Virus record (IMG/VR): IMGVR_UViG_3300032284_001133
Coordinates: 20,061 to 84,060 of that record
From: a virus
Length of the DNA: 64,000 nucleotides
Reading direction: 5' to 3' (one strand)
Shown here: positions 1 through 9,734 of the stretch, piece by piece
How positions within the stretch are numbered: position 1 is the first letter of the stretch
Layout of the letters: the number at the start of each line of letters is the position of its first letter
The notes under the pieces: model-generated
The model's input: only the letters and a program-made list of their open reading frames with translations
Databases searched by the model: none
Told to the model about the DNA's origin: nothing
Translations under genes and position numbers: made by a program

Positions 1-2673
1 AGTATTAGGAGATGCAATATATGTTTCATTAGGGTATGCTTCGATCGGAGTGATCGACGTATCAACTATTAAATAAGTTGATCCGTCTGAGTTTATTTGA
101 AAATAAACAAAATTATCTAAGTATCCTGTCTGTGCTGAAACATGTGTCGGATTCGTAATAATAGTAAATGCATCTGGATCTTGAATTTGACCTGTTACAA
201 GATTAGAATAAAAAGATACTTTTACCTTTTTAGGTTCTATATAACCATCAGCTTCGACTACACTACTATCTATTTGCCAATTATAATCTTCACCTAAAGA
301 AGCAGTTGAGTTAGGCGCATTATTAATGCCTAGTACAGAAATATTATCCTTGATAACTGTATTAGTTACAAAATCATAGTTAACATTAGTAGGATCAAAG
401 AAAAATGCAGTTTCTTGTTTGCTTTCAAATATATATTGAGTTGATCTATAATATACTTTATAATTAATTCCTGTCCATTGAAAACTAATGACCCAGCTTG
501 CATCTAAATTTGAATTAGTTGTATCTTCTTGAAATAATAAACTAAAAGGACTAACTAAATCTAAGTTTGTATCTGTAATAATGTACCAAGATCTAGTTGT
601 AGACGAAAAACTTAAACCAAAATTTCTATTGGCTAAACATAGGTTCACAATTGAAGTTTGTATACTCGGTATCAAAATGCTTCCGAATTCTGGAATTATT
701 TCCGTAAAATAACACCCTGTTGGGACATTTCCCGTAACAATAATTGGACCAGATCCGTTTGTTAATGCGCCTTTTCCGCCGTTCGCTCCGTCTCCTACAA
801 CATTAGTAATTTGTATCCATCTATAAGATACTGTTGTATCGTCTTGAGTAGTTGTTAAATTACCATTAGGTAAAAAATAATTACCTGCCGGAGGAAGTAT
901 CTTAACTAACGCACCTGTATAGGCGTATTGCAAGGTGTTAGATGAAAAATATCCTACCTGTACAGGTACAGTTTTTGATGGCTGACCAAGATAAGATGTT
1001 TTGTCAGCAAGATAACCTGTAGATTGGTTAGTACCCGATGTTACTTTAATCCAGACTGCTCCAGGATCACTAACGTCTGGTCTAGGCCAGTTGTCGTAAT
1101 AAAATGCTTTGACAGAATTTGAATTAACTATGTCTGCTAGTTGATTAGTAACTACAGAATAAATGTCTGTATTACTAGTAAATGAAAATTCAAAATTTGA
1201 TTGAGAATACTCTTTATAAAGCGCACCGTCTGTTGCAAATATATTTGTGCTGGAATATTTTCCTGACACATCAGATAAATCAAAAAATTTACTAATACCG
1301 CTACTGGTTCTATTAACGCTTTTAACTTTAAGAATATCAGTTCCTGCATTTAAAGGAGCAATATTATAGTCTTCGCCGGTGATCATTCTATTTTGAGTAT
1401 AATATATCTGTGGCGCTTTCTTTTTAATATTATCAACACTTTCAGATGCTGTACTATTTGTAATAGTATATTGTAAAGATAAAGTTAACGACAATGTTTG
1501 ACTTTGACCGCTCTTATTATAGTAAGGAATCTGTACTTGAATTCCTCTCATTTGATCAGGGGTGATAGAATAAGTTAGGCCATTACTTTGTCTATAAAAT
1601 AAGTTAAAGTTTCCTACAGGTAAATTACCAAATGCACCGTCAGCAAAATTTAAATCAATTTGATCGTTTGTTCTAGAAGTTACAGCATAGATATTTCTAT
1701 TAGAATTGCTAATACTATTATAAATCACATTGTTACCTGTAACCGAATCTACCTTTGTCCATAAATTTGCATAATTGTTGTTTGAGTCCATTTGCCATAG
1801 CCAAACATCAGAATCATTAATATCAGGTGCATCTACTCCCACAATTTCATTTGTTACAGGATTGCTAATCGAAAAACTAGTTACTCGTAAATCACCTTGT
1901 TTAAGTAAAACAAAAAATCCTGTGTTATTTGAACCTGCACCTTTTCCATCATTTTGATAAATGTAAGAAAAATTACTTCCGGGTTGTGGAGTGTTTTCGT
2001 AGATATATGTTTGTCCAGAGAATGTAGATGGAACGATTTCAAAAGCTATTGTTGTTCCATCTATAGGTCTACTAAAAGAATAAACAGGAACATCAATGTT
2101 AGCCGAATTAATTTTATATTGTTCGCTAGGAACATTTGAAATTGTACTTCTAGCATAAGGAGTACCAAATGTAAAATTGCCAGGCATTGCAGAATTTAAT
2201 ATGCTTATAAACTGCTGATACCAATTAGAATTTGTAGGATCATTCCAGCCAACTGGTTGGTTAGCTAAATTAATACCACTAGCATCAATCACGTTATCTG
2301 TAGTTTTTATAGCAGTAATTTTAATCAGGCCCGATGCAGGACTATTACGTGTTGCACTATAATTAATTAACTGTGCAAGTTGAATAACGCTGTCTTTGCG
2401 TTGTGCGGTCTCTAAAAAGTTTTCTCGAGCATTTAAATCAATTCTAAAACTTAAATTTTGTGCAATGAAGGCAATTAATTCAATGAGGGCAACATATTCG
2501 CTAGAATCAACATAATCATTAAAATCTTCAGGATACTTTTGATTAAGATAGTTAATCATTGTTCTACGAATTGTTTCAAAATCGTAGCTGGTAAAGTCTG
2601 AGTTTTGGAAAGACTGATATATCTTAGTCCAATCTTCAGCGACAAGTAATTTTGAGTTGGTTGCTGGAATCAT
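1..2673 (-). CDS. 6: Baseplate wedge protein gp6-like (C-terminus cut by window edge)
   Basis: This frame runs open from an ATG at 2673 down to position 1, so at least 891 residues are present and the C-terminus lies outside the window. The first ~100 residues carry the gp6 signature: F-x-N-S-D-F-T-S-Y-D-F at about residues 20-32, then S-S-E-Y-V-A-L-I-E, then L-N-A-R-E-N-F-L-E-T-A, which matches the N-terminal region of T4 gp6 as I know it. gp6 forms the inner ring that joins baseplate wedges around the hub. The far end also resembles the long gp6 of aquatic T4-like phages, with alternating beta-rich stretches. It is already longer than T4 gp6 (about 660 residues). It follows gp25 on the same strand, as expected for a wedge operon. 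No strong Shine-Dalgarno is seen, and the start lies beside a hairpin. Identification is firm; the exact length is unknown. Confidence 0.88.
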   Translation of the reverse strand, partial: MIPATNSKLLVAEDWTKIYQSFQNSDFTSYDFETIRRTMINYLNQKYPEDFNDYVDSSEYVALIELIAFIAQNLSFRIDLNARENFLETAQRKDSVIQLAQLINYSATRNSPASGLIKITAIKTTDNVIDASGINLANQPVGWNDPTNSNWYQQFISILNSAMPGNFTFGTPYARSTISNVPSEQYKINSANIDVPVYSFSRPIDGTTIAFEIVPSTFSGQTYIYENTPQPGSNFSYIYQNDGKGAGSNNTGFFVLLKQGDLRVTSFSISNPVTNEIVGVDAPDINDSDVWLWQMDSNNNYANLWTKVDSVTGNNVIYNSISNSNRNIYAVTSRTNDQIDLNFADGAFGNLPVGNFNLFYRQSNGLTYSITPDQMRGIQVQIPYYNKSGQSQTLSLTLSLQYTITNSTASESVDNIKKKAPQIYYTQNRMITGEDYNIAPLNAGTDILKVKSVNRTSSGISKFFDLSDVSGKYSSTNIFATDGALYKEYSQSNFEFSFTSNTDIYSVVTNQLADIVNSNSVKAFYYDNWPRPDVSDPGAVWIKVTSGTNQSTGYLADKTSYLGQPSKTVPVQVGYFSSNTLQYAYTGALVKILPPAGNYFLPNGNLTTTQDDTTVSYRWIQITNVVGDGANGGKGALTNGSGPIIVTGNVPTGCYFTEIIPEFGSILIPSIQTSIVNLCLANRNFGLSFSSTTRSWYIITDTNLDLVSPFSLLFQEDTTNSNLDASWVISFQWTGINYKVYYRSTQYIFESKQETAFFFDPTNVNYDFVTNTVIKDNISVLGINNAPNSTASLGEDYNWQIDSSVVEADGYIEPKKVKVSFYSNLVTGQIQDPDAFTIITNPTHVSAQTGYLDNFVYFQINSDGSTYLIVDTSITPIEAYPNETYIASPNT

Positions 2674-2700
2674 ACGTTATCTTAACCTAAGTAATAACGT
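2674..2700 (-). promoter_or_regulatory. Leader hairpin abutting the gp6 start codon
   Basis: An imperfect inverted repeat lies directly upstream of the gp6 ATG: ACGTTAT (2674-2680) pairs with ATAACGT (2694-2700), and inside it CTTA (2681-2684) pairs with TAAG (2688-2691), leaving a three-base loop and a two-base bulge. In the minus-strand transcript the stem would begin just behind the late-promoter motif and end at the start codon, where it could hide the weak ribosome-binding region. A translational control role is inference. Confidence 0.45.
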
Positions 2701-2707
2701 ATTTATG
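2700..2707 (-). promoter_or_regulatory. T4-type late promoter motif for gp6
   Basis: The minus strand reads CATAAATA, one base off the T4 late promoter TATAAATA recognised by gp55-loaded RNA polymerase. It lies about 27 bases before the gp6 start. The same core recurs before many structural genes in this window, which supports it as a real element. Confidence 0.55.
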
Positions 2708-2729
2708 GCGAAAATAAAGTTGGTATATA

Positions 2730-3167
2730 TTAAGCAGACGCTAGTCCTACAGCAGAATCAAAATTAAATCTTAATGTTTGGCTAACATCTGTTCCATTAA
2801 GTAATAGAGTTACTTCGATTAAAAATCCTGCATCTGCCTGTACAATATTAATTTGTGTCGGGCTGGCTCTCAAATCAGCATTTAATATTGCATTTAGGTC
2901 ATCAGTAATTTGTTGTTTGACTGCCGGTGTTAATGGCTCATAAATTAAATCCCATATTATGGTACCAAAATTAGGATTCATAACACGCTCACCCCTGCGA
3001 GTATTAAACCTATTCAAGAGATCTTGTTTAATTAGATCAAAATCATACATCTTAACACTTTTTGTAGTAGTGTCTTGAGTATTGAACCCTACATAAAATT
3101 GATTAGTTTTATTAGTATGTTGGCTCGAATATTTTGTAGGAGTAACAGTGATGTTTTTATATGGCAT
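2730..3167 (-). CDS. 25: Baseplate wedge protein gp25-like
   Basis: This 145-residue protein matches the gp25 (GPW/gp25) family: after a ~40-residue N-terminal extension it has Y-D-F-D-L-I-K-Q-D-L, then N-T-R-R-G-E-R-V and P-N-F-G-T-I-I-W-D-L, followed by an amphipathic helix segment and a C-terminal beta region. In contractile tails gp25 attaches to the gp6 core bundle and begins sheath polymerisation. T4 gp25 is 132 residues, so the size fits. It sits between gp5 (10 bases upstream) and gp6 (downstream) on the same strand, as expected for a baseplate operon. Identification is firm from motif and context. Confidence 0.9.
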   Translation of the reverse strand: MPYKNITVTPTKYSSQHTNKTNQFYVGFNTQDTTTKSVKMYDFDLIKQDLLNRFNTRRGERVMNPNFGTIIWDLIYEPLTPAVKQQITDDLNAILNADLRASPTQINIVQADAGFLIEVTLLLNGTDVSQTLRFNFDSAVGLASA

Positions 3168-3174
3168 AGTCTAC

Positions 3175-3182
3175 TATTTATT
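3175..3182 (-). promoter_or_regulatory. Late-promoter-like motif before gp25
   Basis: The minus strand reads AATAAATA, overlapping the gp5 stop codon and ending seven bases before the gp25 ATG. If active, the transcript would start almost at the ATG (leaderless), so this copy may be fortuitous. Confidence 0.3.
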
Positions 3183-5592
3183 GAGTCGCTGAACCAGTCT
3201 TTACCGTATTACCTTGACTGTCTGTTAATGGTATTCCAGATCCAGTAGTTACTGTTGTACCTTGTAACTGTGTTAAGAAGCATTGATAATAATCCATCTT
3301 TCTAGCATGAATGTCTGGGCTATTAACACCAACAGCGGCAATTGCGGCATTTATGTAATTAGGATCATTTTGATTAGCATGGCAACGTGCTTTAAAATAA
3401 GCTACAGTTACTTCTGCACCTAAAGTGATATCATTAACTAGATCAGGGTTGTTGATTAAATCAAGGCCTGTGGCAGTTGCGTATTGCTGATAGTTTCCTC
3501 TACCTGTTAATTGAATGTATCCCCTACCATAGTATTTTCCGCCGTCTGCATCAGTTTGATTGCCTAAGAAATTTGCACCTCGGAAAGTAGGACCGTAGAA
3601 GAAAGAGAAGAAATCTTCTCTTGAACCAGTCCATCTAGCATACTTGTTAATAACATCCTGCGACGCACTACGGAATATTTGTTGTAAACGTTCTGGAGTA
3701 TAGTAATACAATTCTTTTTGTGGTACCCACATACTTTCTCCACCCGCAATACCAAGTATTGCGGCAACTGCATAAGGACTTGTAATTTTAGCTTTTTCAC
3801 ATGCGGCTTTAAGTGCGGCAATACCTGCCTGAGCATTAGGATTGCTAATTGCTTGTTTAGCGGCGGTGCTACAAGTTCCTGGTATAGCACTCGATAAGTT
3901 TGCAGGAGGCGCAGTATTTCCAGAAGAAACAACATCAGGTCGACTTGCTGCCGCTGTGTCTGTGTTAGCAGGTGTAAATGCACTTGAATTAATATTTTCG
4001 TGTTGATCCCAAGGTTCATGCATAGGAACACGTTGCATAATTGTAGTCATCGGACTAGCTTTATAGAAATTACCATTGCTCCATCCAGAATCTACACTTC
4101 TAACAGGAACGTTATATGTCGGTATAGGACTAGGTAAATCTGCTGTACTTGCAGGAGTAGCAGGAGTAGCAGGATCAGCGGCTGCGGCGGCCGGACCGTT
4201 TTGATGTATTTCACTTGCAGATGCTAGGTATAAACCAGCGGCACCAACATTAAAGTTGCCACCTGTGCTTTGTTTCATATCTCCTTCTGACGCTAAATTC
4301 ATAGCACCAACTGACGATACACATATTTTTCCATTGGCATCGACCTGTATGTCAGACGTTGCTGACTCATACAAACTTCCGCTAGTAGATATATGCATAT
4401 CTGAGCCAGATGTTTGATACATGGTATCAGCCACCGCAATGTGCATATCTGCACCGACAGTTATTCTATAATTGTTATTAACAGTAAAATGTAAGTCTTG
4501 TGCAAAATCTATTTTTCCTTCGTTGTATACAATCATATAAAAATGATCAAATACATTAATATCCATTGCTTGGTTAGATTTAATGTTGAAGTTTCTTCCC
4601 GACTCAATATTAATATCTCGATCAGCACGAATGTTTAAATCATTTTCAGAATGTATACTTATAGAATCTTTTGCATATATATCTATCTTACCATTTGATG
4701 TAAGTTCAACCCATGCTGTTCCTTTACTATTAGCAATATAAATTAAATCTTGACTGTTATGTAACAATATTTGATGTCCAGTTCTTGTACGCAATCTAAC
4801 AAGTTCATTTTGACCATCTTTGTCGCCATCGTCCATTACAAATGTTGTTCCGCCTAATCTACTTATAGGAACTTTTGTAGTTGCAGGATATCCTATTAAC
4901 CCTTCTTTATAATTTGTATTAGTTGCAGAAGAATCAAGATCAACTGGTCCAGGAGTACTTATACCAAAAACCATACTTGGTACTTCGCGTCTAGCACTAC
5001 TTGATGTTACTCCACGAACTGTGTCTAATAGAAGACCTTGTGCTAGTAATCTATCTGCAAAAGGATGAACAGCTTTGGTAAAGTTGTTAATGGCCTGAGG
5101 AGTGGTCTGATCTCCTAATTTTTTTGTTTTCTTATTAAATTCTGTTACTGGTAAATTTTTTGTACCGTACTTTGTTTCTTGGTCTTGAGACAACTCAACA
5201 TTTTGACTTGCGGCCAATCCAGGAATTTCATAATTTTGATATTTGTCTGCAACACATCCAATCCAATAACCGGAATTAGGGTCTCCGTCTATAAAGATAC
5301 ACATAACTGTTGTACCAATATCAGGAGGTATTGCCCACCACCCGTAAGACTTTTGAGCATCACCTGGCCTAGCAGAATCATTTCCTTCAAACGAAATATT
5401 CGTCGCTCCATAGAACGGACTTAGATACTGCACCGGAAATGTTTCTTCTTGGAATTCTAAAGAATTTGTAACACCTCTCATTAAAGCCACTTCAATCCCG
5501 CCCATACGAGTAGGATCAAGGTGATTTGTTACTATTCCTAAGTAAGGTCCCGGATGTGGTAATTTACTTCTAATTCTTTTATATTCGCTCAT
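3178..5592 (-). CDS. 5: Baseplate hub spike gp5-like with C-terminal GH19-type hydrolase domain
   Basis: This is an 804-residue central spike protein. Residues ~15-110 look like the gp5 OB-fold domain (H-P-G-P-Y-L-G-I-V-T-N, with D-P-T-R-M-G-G-I-E-V). Residues ~270-460 are a chain of short beta repeats rich in D-I-N-I and N-F-N-I-K, like the gp5 C-terminal triple-stranded beta-helix needle. Residues ~560-770 resemble a GH19 chitinase/lysozyme domain: a G-G-E-S segment near residue 617 with the likely catalytic Glu, and Y-Y-G-R-G-Y-I-Q-L-T-G near residue 685. The spike would puncture the envelope and the hydrolase would open peptidoglycan. T4 gp5 instead carries a T4-lysozyme domain between OB-fold and needle, so fold and position of the enzyme both differ. 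A Pro/Ala/Thr linker separates needle and enzyme. The first gene upstream is the large hub protein, 16 bases away. Confidence 0.87.
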   Translation of the reverse strand: MSEYKRIRSKLPHPGPYLGIVTNHLDPTRMGGIEVALMRGVTNSLEFQEETFPVQYLSPFYGATNISFEGNDSARPGDAQKSYGWWAIPPDIGTTVMCIFIDGDPNSGYWIGCVADKYQNYEIPGLAASQNVELSQDQETKYGTKNLPVTEFNKKTKKLGDQTTPQAINNFTKAVHPFADRLLAQGLLLDTVRGVTSSSARREVPSMVFGISTPGPVDLDSSATNTNYKEGLIGYPATTKVPISRLGGTTFVMDDGDKDGQNELVRLRTRTGHQILLHNSQDLIYIANSKGTAWVELTSNGKIDIYAKDSISIHSENDLNIRADRDINIESGRNFNIKSNQAMDINVFDHFYMIVYNEGKIDFAQDLHFTVNNNYRITVGADMHIAVADTMYQTSGSDMHISTSGSLYESATSDIQVDANGKICVSSVGAMNLASEGDMKQSTGGNFNVGAAGLYLASASEIHQNGPAAAAADPATPATPASTADLPSPIPTYNVPVRSVDSGWSNGNFYKASPMTTIMQRVPMHEPWDQHENINSSAFTPANTDTAAASRPDVVSSGNTAPPANLSSAIPGTCSTAAKQAISNPNAQAGIAALKAACEKAKITSPYAVAAILGIAGGESMWVPQKELYYYTPERLQQIFRSASQDVINKYARWTGSREDFFSFFYGPTFRGANFLGNQTDADGGKYYGRGYIQLTGRGNYQQYATATGLDLINNPDLVNDITLGAEVTVAYFKARCHANQNDPNYINAAIAAVGVNSPDIHARKMDYYQCFLTQLQGTTVTTGSGIPLTDSQGNTVKTGSATQ

Positions 5593-5608
5593 ATTCTTCC
5601 ATTAGTGG

Positions 5609-8600
5609 TTAACTAAAAAATGTTCCGCTTTTAACTCCGGCCAATGCTCTTGCTTTTGCATCTGCTAATGTTTGTTTTATTGCGGCAGTATCTAGGCCGC
5701 TAGTTAATCCGGTAGTGTCTAGCGAGGACCCAGGGCTTGTTAAATTATTTGATATACCGGCAAGAGCATTAGCCGGATTGGGTAGATTATTTAACGACCC
5801 GCCCATTAACGATTGTAAAGGACTGACTGCTGAGCTTAAACTAGATGCGGCAATAGACGCAGGATCTAACGAACTCGCTACGCTTTGTTTAATAGAATTT
5901 AAATCAATATTTCCGCTAGAGTCATAAAAATTAGAAGTATCAATTCCAGAAACACTAGCAAAAGAATCAAGTTTTGATTTAAGATCACTAGCTGATAAAT
6001 TTTTCAATGCGGCCGCTTGAGATTTTAAATCATCAACATTTAAATTAGCAATTGATGTAGCCGCTTGTGCTGCCGCAGATGAAATTCCAGACATAGGATT
6101 TGTTAATATACTAGATTTTAAACCTGCTAAATTACCTGATAATGCACCGCTAACATCCGATGCTGATGCAGTTAATGATGCTACCTGACCTACTAGATTA
6201 CCTGGAGCAGTTGCGGCCGCGGTAGCTAATGATCCAAATTGTACGCCGACTGATTTTACCTGAGATGCTACTGAACTTAAATTTAAAGGTCCTTGTAAAG
6301 CACCGCTTAGAGCACCAGTTGCATTGCCAGCAAGACTTGATAATTTACTCATTGCTCCTGATAAAGAAGAAGGTACCGCAGAATCTGCAGATGTAGTTAC
6401 ATCCGGTGTAGTGTCTCCGCCTTGTGCAGTTTTAATTTGAGCGGCAAGTGTGTTCACATACTCTGTAGGTCCCAAAGAATCTGCTAAATTTAAATCAGGA
6501 ATAGGAGCAACTGTTTTTGGCATAGTTGCAGGCAAGTTTGCTATGGCATTACTTTTTAGTTTAGCCAATAATAATCCTGCAGAGGCCGAAGCAGTTAAAT
6601 CAACTCCCGCAGGCAATTTTTTAGCTATATCTGCTACTTGATTAACAATATTACTATCTAAACTGCCGCCTAATCCGGCCAACTGACTAGTATCTATTCC
6701 TAATTTAGCGGTTATTGCAGATGCATTTCCTGCCAGTGCGGCTGAAATTTTATCTTTTGCATTAGCTACATCAATAGACGATGCGGCTCCTAATATATTA
6801 GATGCTCCAGCAATACTACCTATATTGTTTATTGCGCCAGTTGCATTATTTAGAGCGCCTTGAACTGCCGCGGCTGAACCAATGGCATTATTAACAGCAC
6901 CAGATGCAAAATTAGTTAAGCCCGCAGTTAGAGATAACCCATTAGTAGCCAAACGCACACCCGAACTTATAGCACTAATAGCCGAACTTGCCGCTGGACT
7001 TACTAATGCAAAATTTGTTATTTGATTTACTTTGCTAATAGCATTAATACCTTGTTGTACAACACCACCAACTTGATTTAATAATCCGGACGCAGATCCG
7101 ACTGCATTTGAAAAATTTGAAAGTACTCCAGGCAAACCTGCACTAGGTAAACCTCTTTTGACCATGTTAGTTAAACTTATTTCATTTGGTCTAGTGCCGG
7201 CCTGCACAACGTCATCAGGTGCTGTATCTTTAACAGGCTGATCACCTGATTTAGGTTGTTCAATTAACGAATACGCTTTATCTGATGCACCTGCTTGTTG
7301 TCCAGCTAATCTTAACATCTTAAGATGAGATTTAAACATTCCATCTTTAAACGTATTAACCGATTGTATTACCCTATAAACACCGCTATAGTCTGCAATA
7401 GTGTCAAACTTCATAAGACCTGTTTGAGAACTAATATCTGAAGGATTTCTAAATGTAAAATTCACTAAGGCCTGCGCACCTTGCACATTTGCTTCTCCAG
7501 AATTAGTTATTGCTGGATCGCTTGCTGGCGGAATATAATTTCCAGCGCCTCCTGTTACTACATAATAAGGATCACCTAATATGTCTAATTCTGCTTTAAT
7601 TTGATCAACACTTTTTAATATTGCTTCATGCGCGGCATTTTGTCCCATCCAATAGGGATCAGTCTTTTTTGTACCAGCACGTAAATTTTGACTGCTTGCA
7701 CTTGAATCTTGTTGCATCACAGGAGGTGCAACTTTTTGATCTGCCGGTGCTATTGCCGCACCTTTTGCTAATTGTGCTTTTTGATCACTCGAGGCGGCTG
7801 GAGTGTTGGCTGTTCCAGAATTATCTGTATTACCTGTGTTAGGATTTGCCTGTTGAAAATATAAAGTATTAAAATCTATTTTAAAACTTGTTATATCAAG
7901 ATTTTTACCTGTATAGATATAATTATAATCTCTTTTGATCAAAGGTTTTAAACTTGCAGGGTCAAATTGTGTTAATGCCTGTCCAGGAAGTATACTATAG
8001 TGTACCTTGTAAGGAGTTACCACATATTGATAAACAGTATTGTGTCTACCGGTAGATGAATTTAAATCTTTGGTTATGGTATTAATATGTACCTTAAAGT
8101 ATTTTATCATACCTTGAGCATCTTTAGCTTTATCAACATCTACTAAAATATCTCTTAGGTATTCGCTATCTCTAATCACTGCCGCAATAATATCATGTAT
8201 CTGAGCATCATTAGAAAACATAATTGCAACTTCTGAAGGATTGTGTGCATCTTCTTCTTGCTTTTTTTGTTGTTGCGCGGCAATTTCTGCTTTTTGTGCA
8301 TCTGTTAATCTGGGGTCACTTGCGGCGGCTTCAGCTGATCCTTGCCCTGCTCCTGCACTTTTTTTGTCCGATAAGTATCCTGTTCCTGGATTTGGAAATT
8401 TAAAAATATTATTGTCAGTTAGTATTTTATTAATTTTAGACGATGCAATAGCATTTCGAGTAGCCTTAGTTTCATTTTTTAAAGTGGCAGGGGTAATTTC
8501 TTTACCGTCTTCTATATTAGGAAAATATATTTCATATGTGTCTATACTTTTTGCTTTTTCAGGATCCTGTTCATTTTGTGATTGTTTTTTTAATTTTGTA

Positions 8601-9433
8601 TTCAGTCCTGTTATCATATTATCTAAAATTTCGCCAACAGTTGTTCCTGAAATTTGTATTTCTCCCACAAGGGTGTTTGGTTTAGAAAAACCTATTTCGT
8701 TAAAAGGTACTGCGGAACATGCATAGCGTGTGCCTGATTCAGTAACTGATACCTGCACTCCAGTTAACCTAATAGGAAAATATCGAGTAGCATTAGGAAC
8801 TGATTCAGGTTTGTCACTAGGGCCTTGAGATTTATCTGAATAACCTTTAAATTCTAATTTTAATAAAAATAATGCAGATAGATACGTTGGCCAGCCAGCG
8901 GCTCTAGATGAAACTCGTAAAGCTTCAATGAATCCATTCATACTGTAGGGTTCAATAACATCAAATTTTATTTTGGTGGCCAACGCACTGCCTGTTTCTT
9001 TTGAAGGTGTCATTATTGTATCAATTTCAACATTGTCTATAAACATGTCAAATCGACCAGGAGATAATGCATTAAATCCAGAAACTAAATCTTGGGCATA
9101 TTGAGCTGTCTGCTCTGAAGCAGGAGGAATTGGATTACCGTCGCTATCTTTTGTTTCTGAACCAGGATTGTCTGTAGTAATTGCCGAAGCCGCAGACGCA
9201 TTCATGCCGTTGGCTTTTCCTCCAGATTTAAGAATAATAAAGTCTGAAGAACTAGTTGGAAGAGAAGAAGGATCCTGTAATGCTGATGCTTTTAACGCCG
9301 CTAATGTAAAATTATAAGTAACTGACCTATAATTATATAAAACATTTTTGTTATTTGTACTAATTGTTGTTGCAGAAGGAGTCGTAGAAGAACTATTACC
9401 CGTATTGATAACATTGGTGTGTTGTACTGCCAT
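5609..9433 (-). CDS. Very large baseplate hub-associated structural protein
   Basis: This 1274-residue protein sits between the gp53-like and gp5-like genes, the place of a hub component. Residues ~130-560 are the folded part: D-N-V-E-I-D-T-I followed by P-Y-S-M-N-G-F-I-E-A-L and later beta-rich segments, resembling hub-type proteins of aquatic T4-like phages as I recall them. This suggests a gp27-like docking platform for the gp5 spike, but I cannot show homology to T4 gp27 itself (391 residues). From about residue 770 to the end the composition changes to Ala/Ser/Gly/Asn/Leu with heptad-like spacing, which fits a long helical or low-complexity tail. Charged tracts around residues 370-400 look like linkers. 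Structural role is well supported by context; exact identity is uncertain. Confidence 0.65.
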   Translation of the reverse strand: MAVQHTNVINTGNSSSTTPSATTISTNNKNVLYNYRSVTYNFTLAALKASALQDPSSLPTSSSDFIILKSGGKANGMNASAASAITTDNPGSETKDSDGNPIPPASEQTAQYAQDLVSGFNALSPGRFDMFIDNVEIDTIMTPSKETGSALATKIKFDVIEPYSMNGFIEALRVSSRAAGWPTYLSALFLLKLEFKGYSDKSQGPSDKPESVPNATRYFPIRLTGVQVSVTESGTRYACSAVPFNEIGFSKPNTLVGEIQISGTTVGEILDNMITGLNTKLKKQSQNEQDPEKAKSIDTYEIYFPNIEDGKEITPATLKNETKATRNAIASSKINKILTDNNIFKFPNPGTGYLSDKKSAGAGQGSAEAAASDPRLTDAQKAEIAAQQQKKQEEDAHNPSEVAIMFSNDAQIHDIIAAVIRDSEYLRDILVDVDKAKDAQGMIKYFKVHINTITKDLNSSTGRHNTVYQYVVTPYKVHYSILPGQALTQFDPASLKPLIKRDYNYIYTGKNLDITSFKIDFNTLYFQQANPNTGNTDNSGTANTPAASSDQKAQLAKGAAIAPADQKVAPPVMQQDSSASSQNLRAGTKKTDPYWMGQNAAHEAILKSVDQIKAELDILGDPYYVVTGGAGNYIPPASDPAITNSGEANVQGAQALVNFTFRNPSDISSQTGLMKFDTIADYSGVYRVIQSVNTFKDGMFKSHLKMLRLAGQQAGASDKAYSLIEQPKSGDQPVKDTAPDDVVQAGTRPNEISLTNMVKRGLPSAGLPGVLSNFSNAVGSASGLLNQVGGVVQQGINAISKVNQITNFALVSPAASSAISAISSGVRLATNGLSLTAGLTNFASGAVNNAIGSAAAVQGALNNATGAINNIGSIAGASNILGAASSIDVANAKDKISAALAGNASAITAKLGIDTSQLAGLGGSLDSNIVNQVADIAKKLPAGVDLTASASAGLLLAKLKSNAIANLPATMPKTVAPIPDLNLADSLGPTEYVNTLAAQIKTAQGGDTTPDVTTSADSAVPSSLSGAMSKLSSLAGNATGALSGALQGPLNLSSVASQVKSVGVQFGSLATAAATAPGNLVGQVASLTASASDVSGALSGNLAGLKSSILTNPMSGISSAAAQAATSIANLNVDDLKSQAAALKNLSASDLKSKLDSFASVSGIDTSNFYDSSGNIDLNSIKQSVASSLDPASIAASSLSSAVSPLQSLMGGSLNNLPNPANALAGISNNLTSPGSSLDTTGLTSGLDTAAIKQTLADAKARALAGVKSGTFFS

Positions 9434-9434
9434 G

Positions 9435-9734
9435 TTATATTCCTAACAATTTATTAAGTGTTGCCTGTTGTGGTAGATATATAGTAGTTCCTGCAACAAA
9501 ATCATAAACAGAATCTACAATTACTTCAGGATTTCGAACAGCAAATACCCACCATAAATTAACATCTCCATATAGGTCAAATGCCAAAAGGTCTGGTCTA
9601 TTATCATAAGTAGGAGTTATTGTCCACAGAATATCAAATGTATTTGCAGGAATATCTATAGGAGTCCAGGTACTAAGATATTGTCCTGTCACTGAAGTTT
9701 GAAAATAGGGACTTGTTTTAGAATAAACAGCCAT
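9435..9734 (-). CDS. 53: Baseplate wedge protein gp53-like (short)
   Basis: A 99-residue protein with the motif Y-D-N-R-P-D-L-L-A-F-D-L-Y-G, followed by N-L-W-W-V-F-A-V-R-N-P-E-V-I, typical of gp53-family baseplate wedge proteins. T4 gp53 is 196 residues, so this is a shortened form that keeps the core motif. The ATG overlaps the stop codon of the upstream gene in a TAATG arrangement (position 9734), indicating translational coupling. Its own stop lies one base before the next gene. gp53 stabilises contacts between adjacent wedges in T4; that role here is by homology. Confidence 0.75.
   Translation of the reverse strand: MAVYSKTSPYFQTSVTGQYLSTWTPIDIPANTFDILWTITPTYDNRPDLLAFDLYGDVNLWWVFAVRNPEVIVDSVYDFVAGTTIYLPQQATLNKLLGI

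Noticed and set aside
3564-4031. Minus-strand 155-residue ORF inside gp5
   Set aside because: Alternative-frame shadow of the GH19 region of gp5.
8241-8726. Plus-strand 161-residue ORF inside the hub gene
   Set aside because: Ser/Cys/Ala-rich antisense shadow of the minus-strand coding sequence, no ribosome-binding site.
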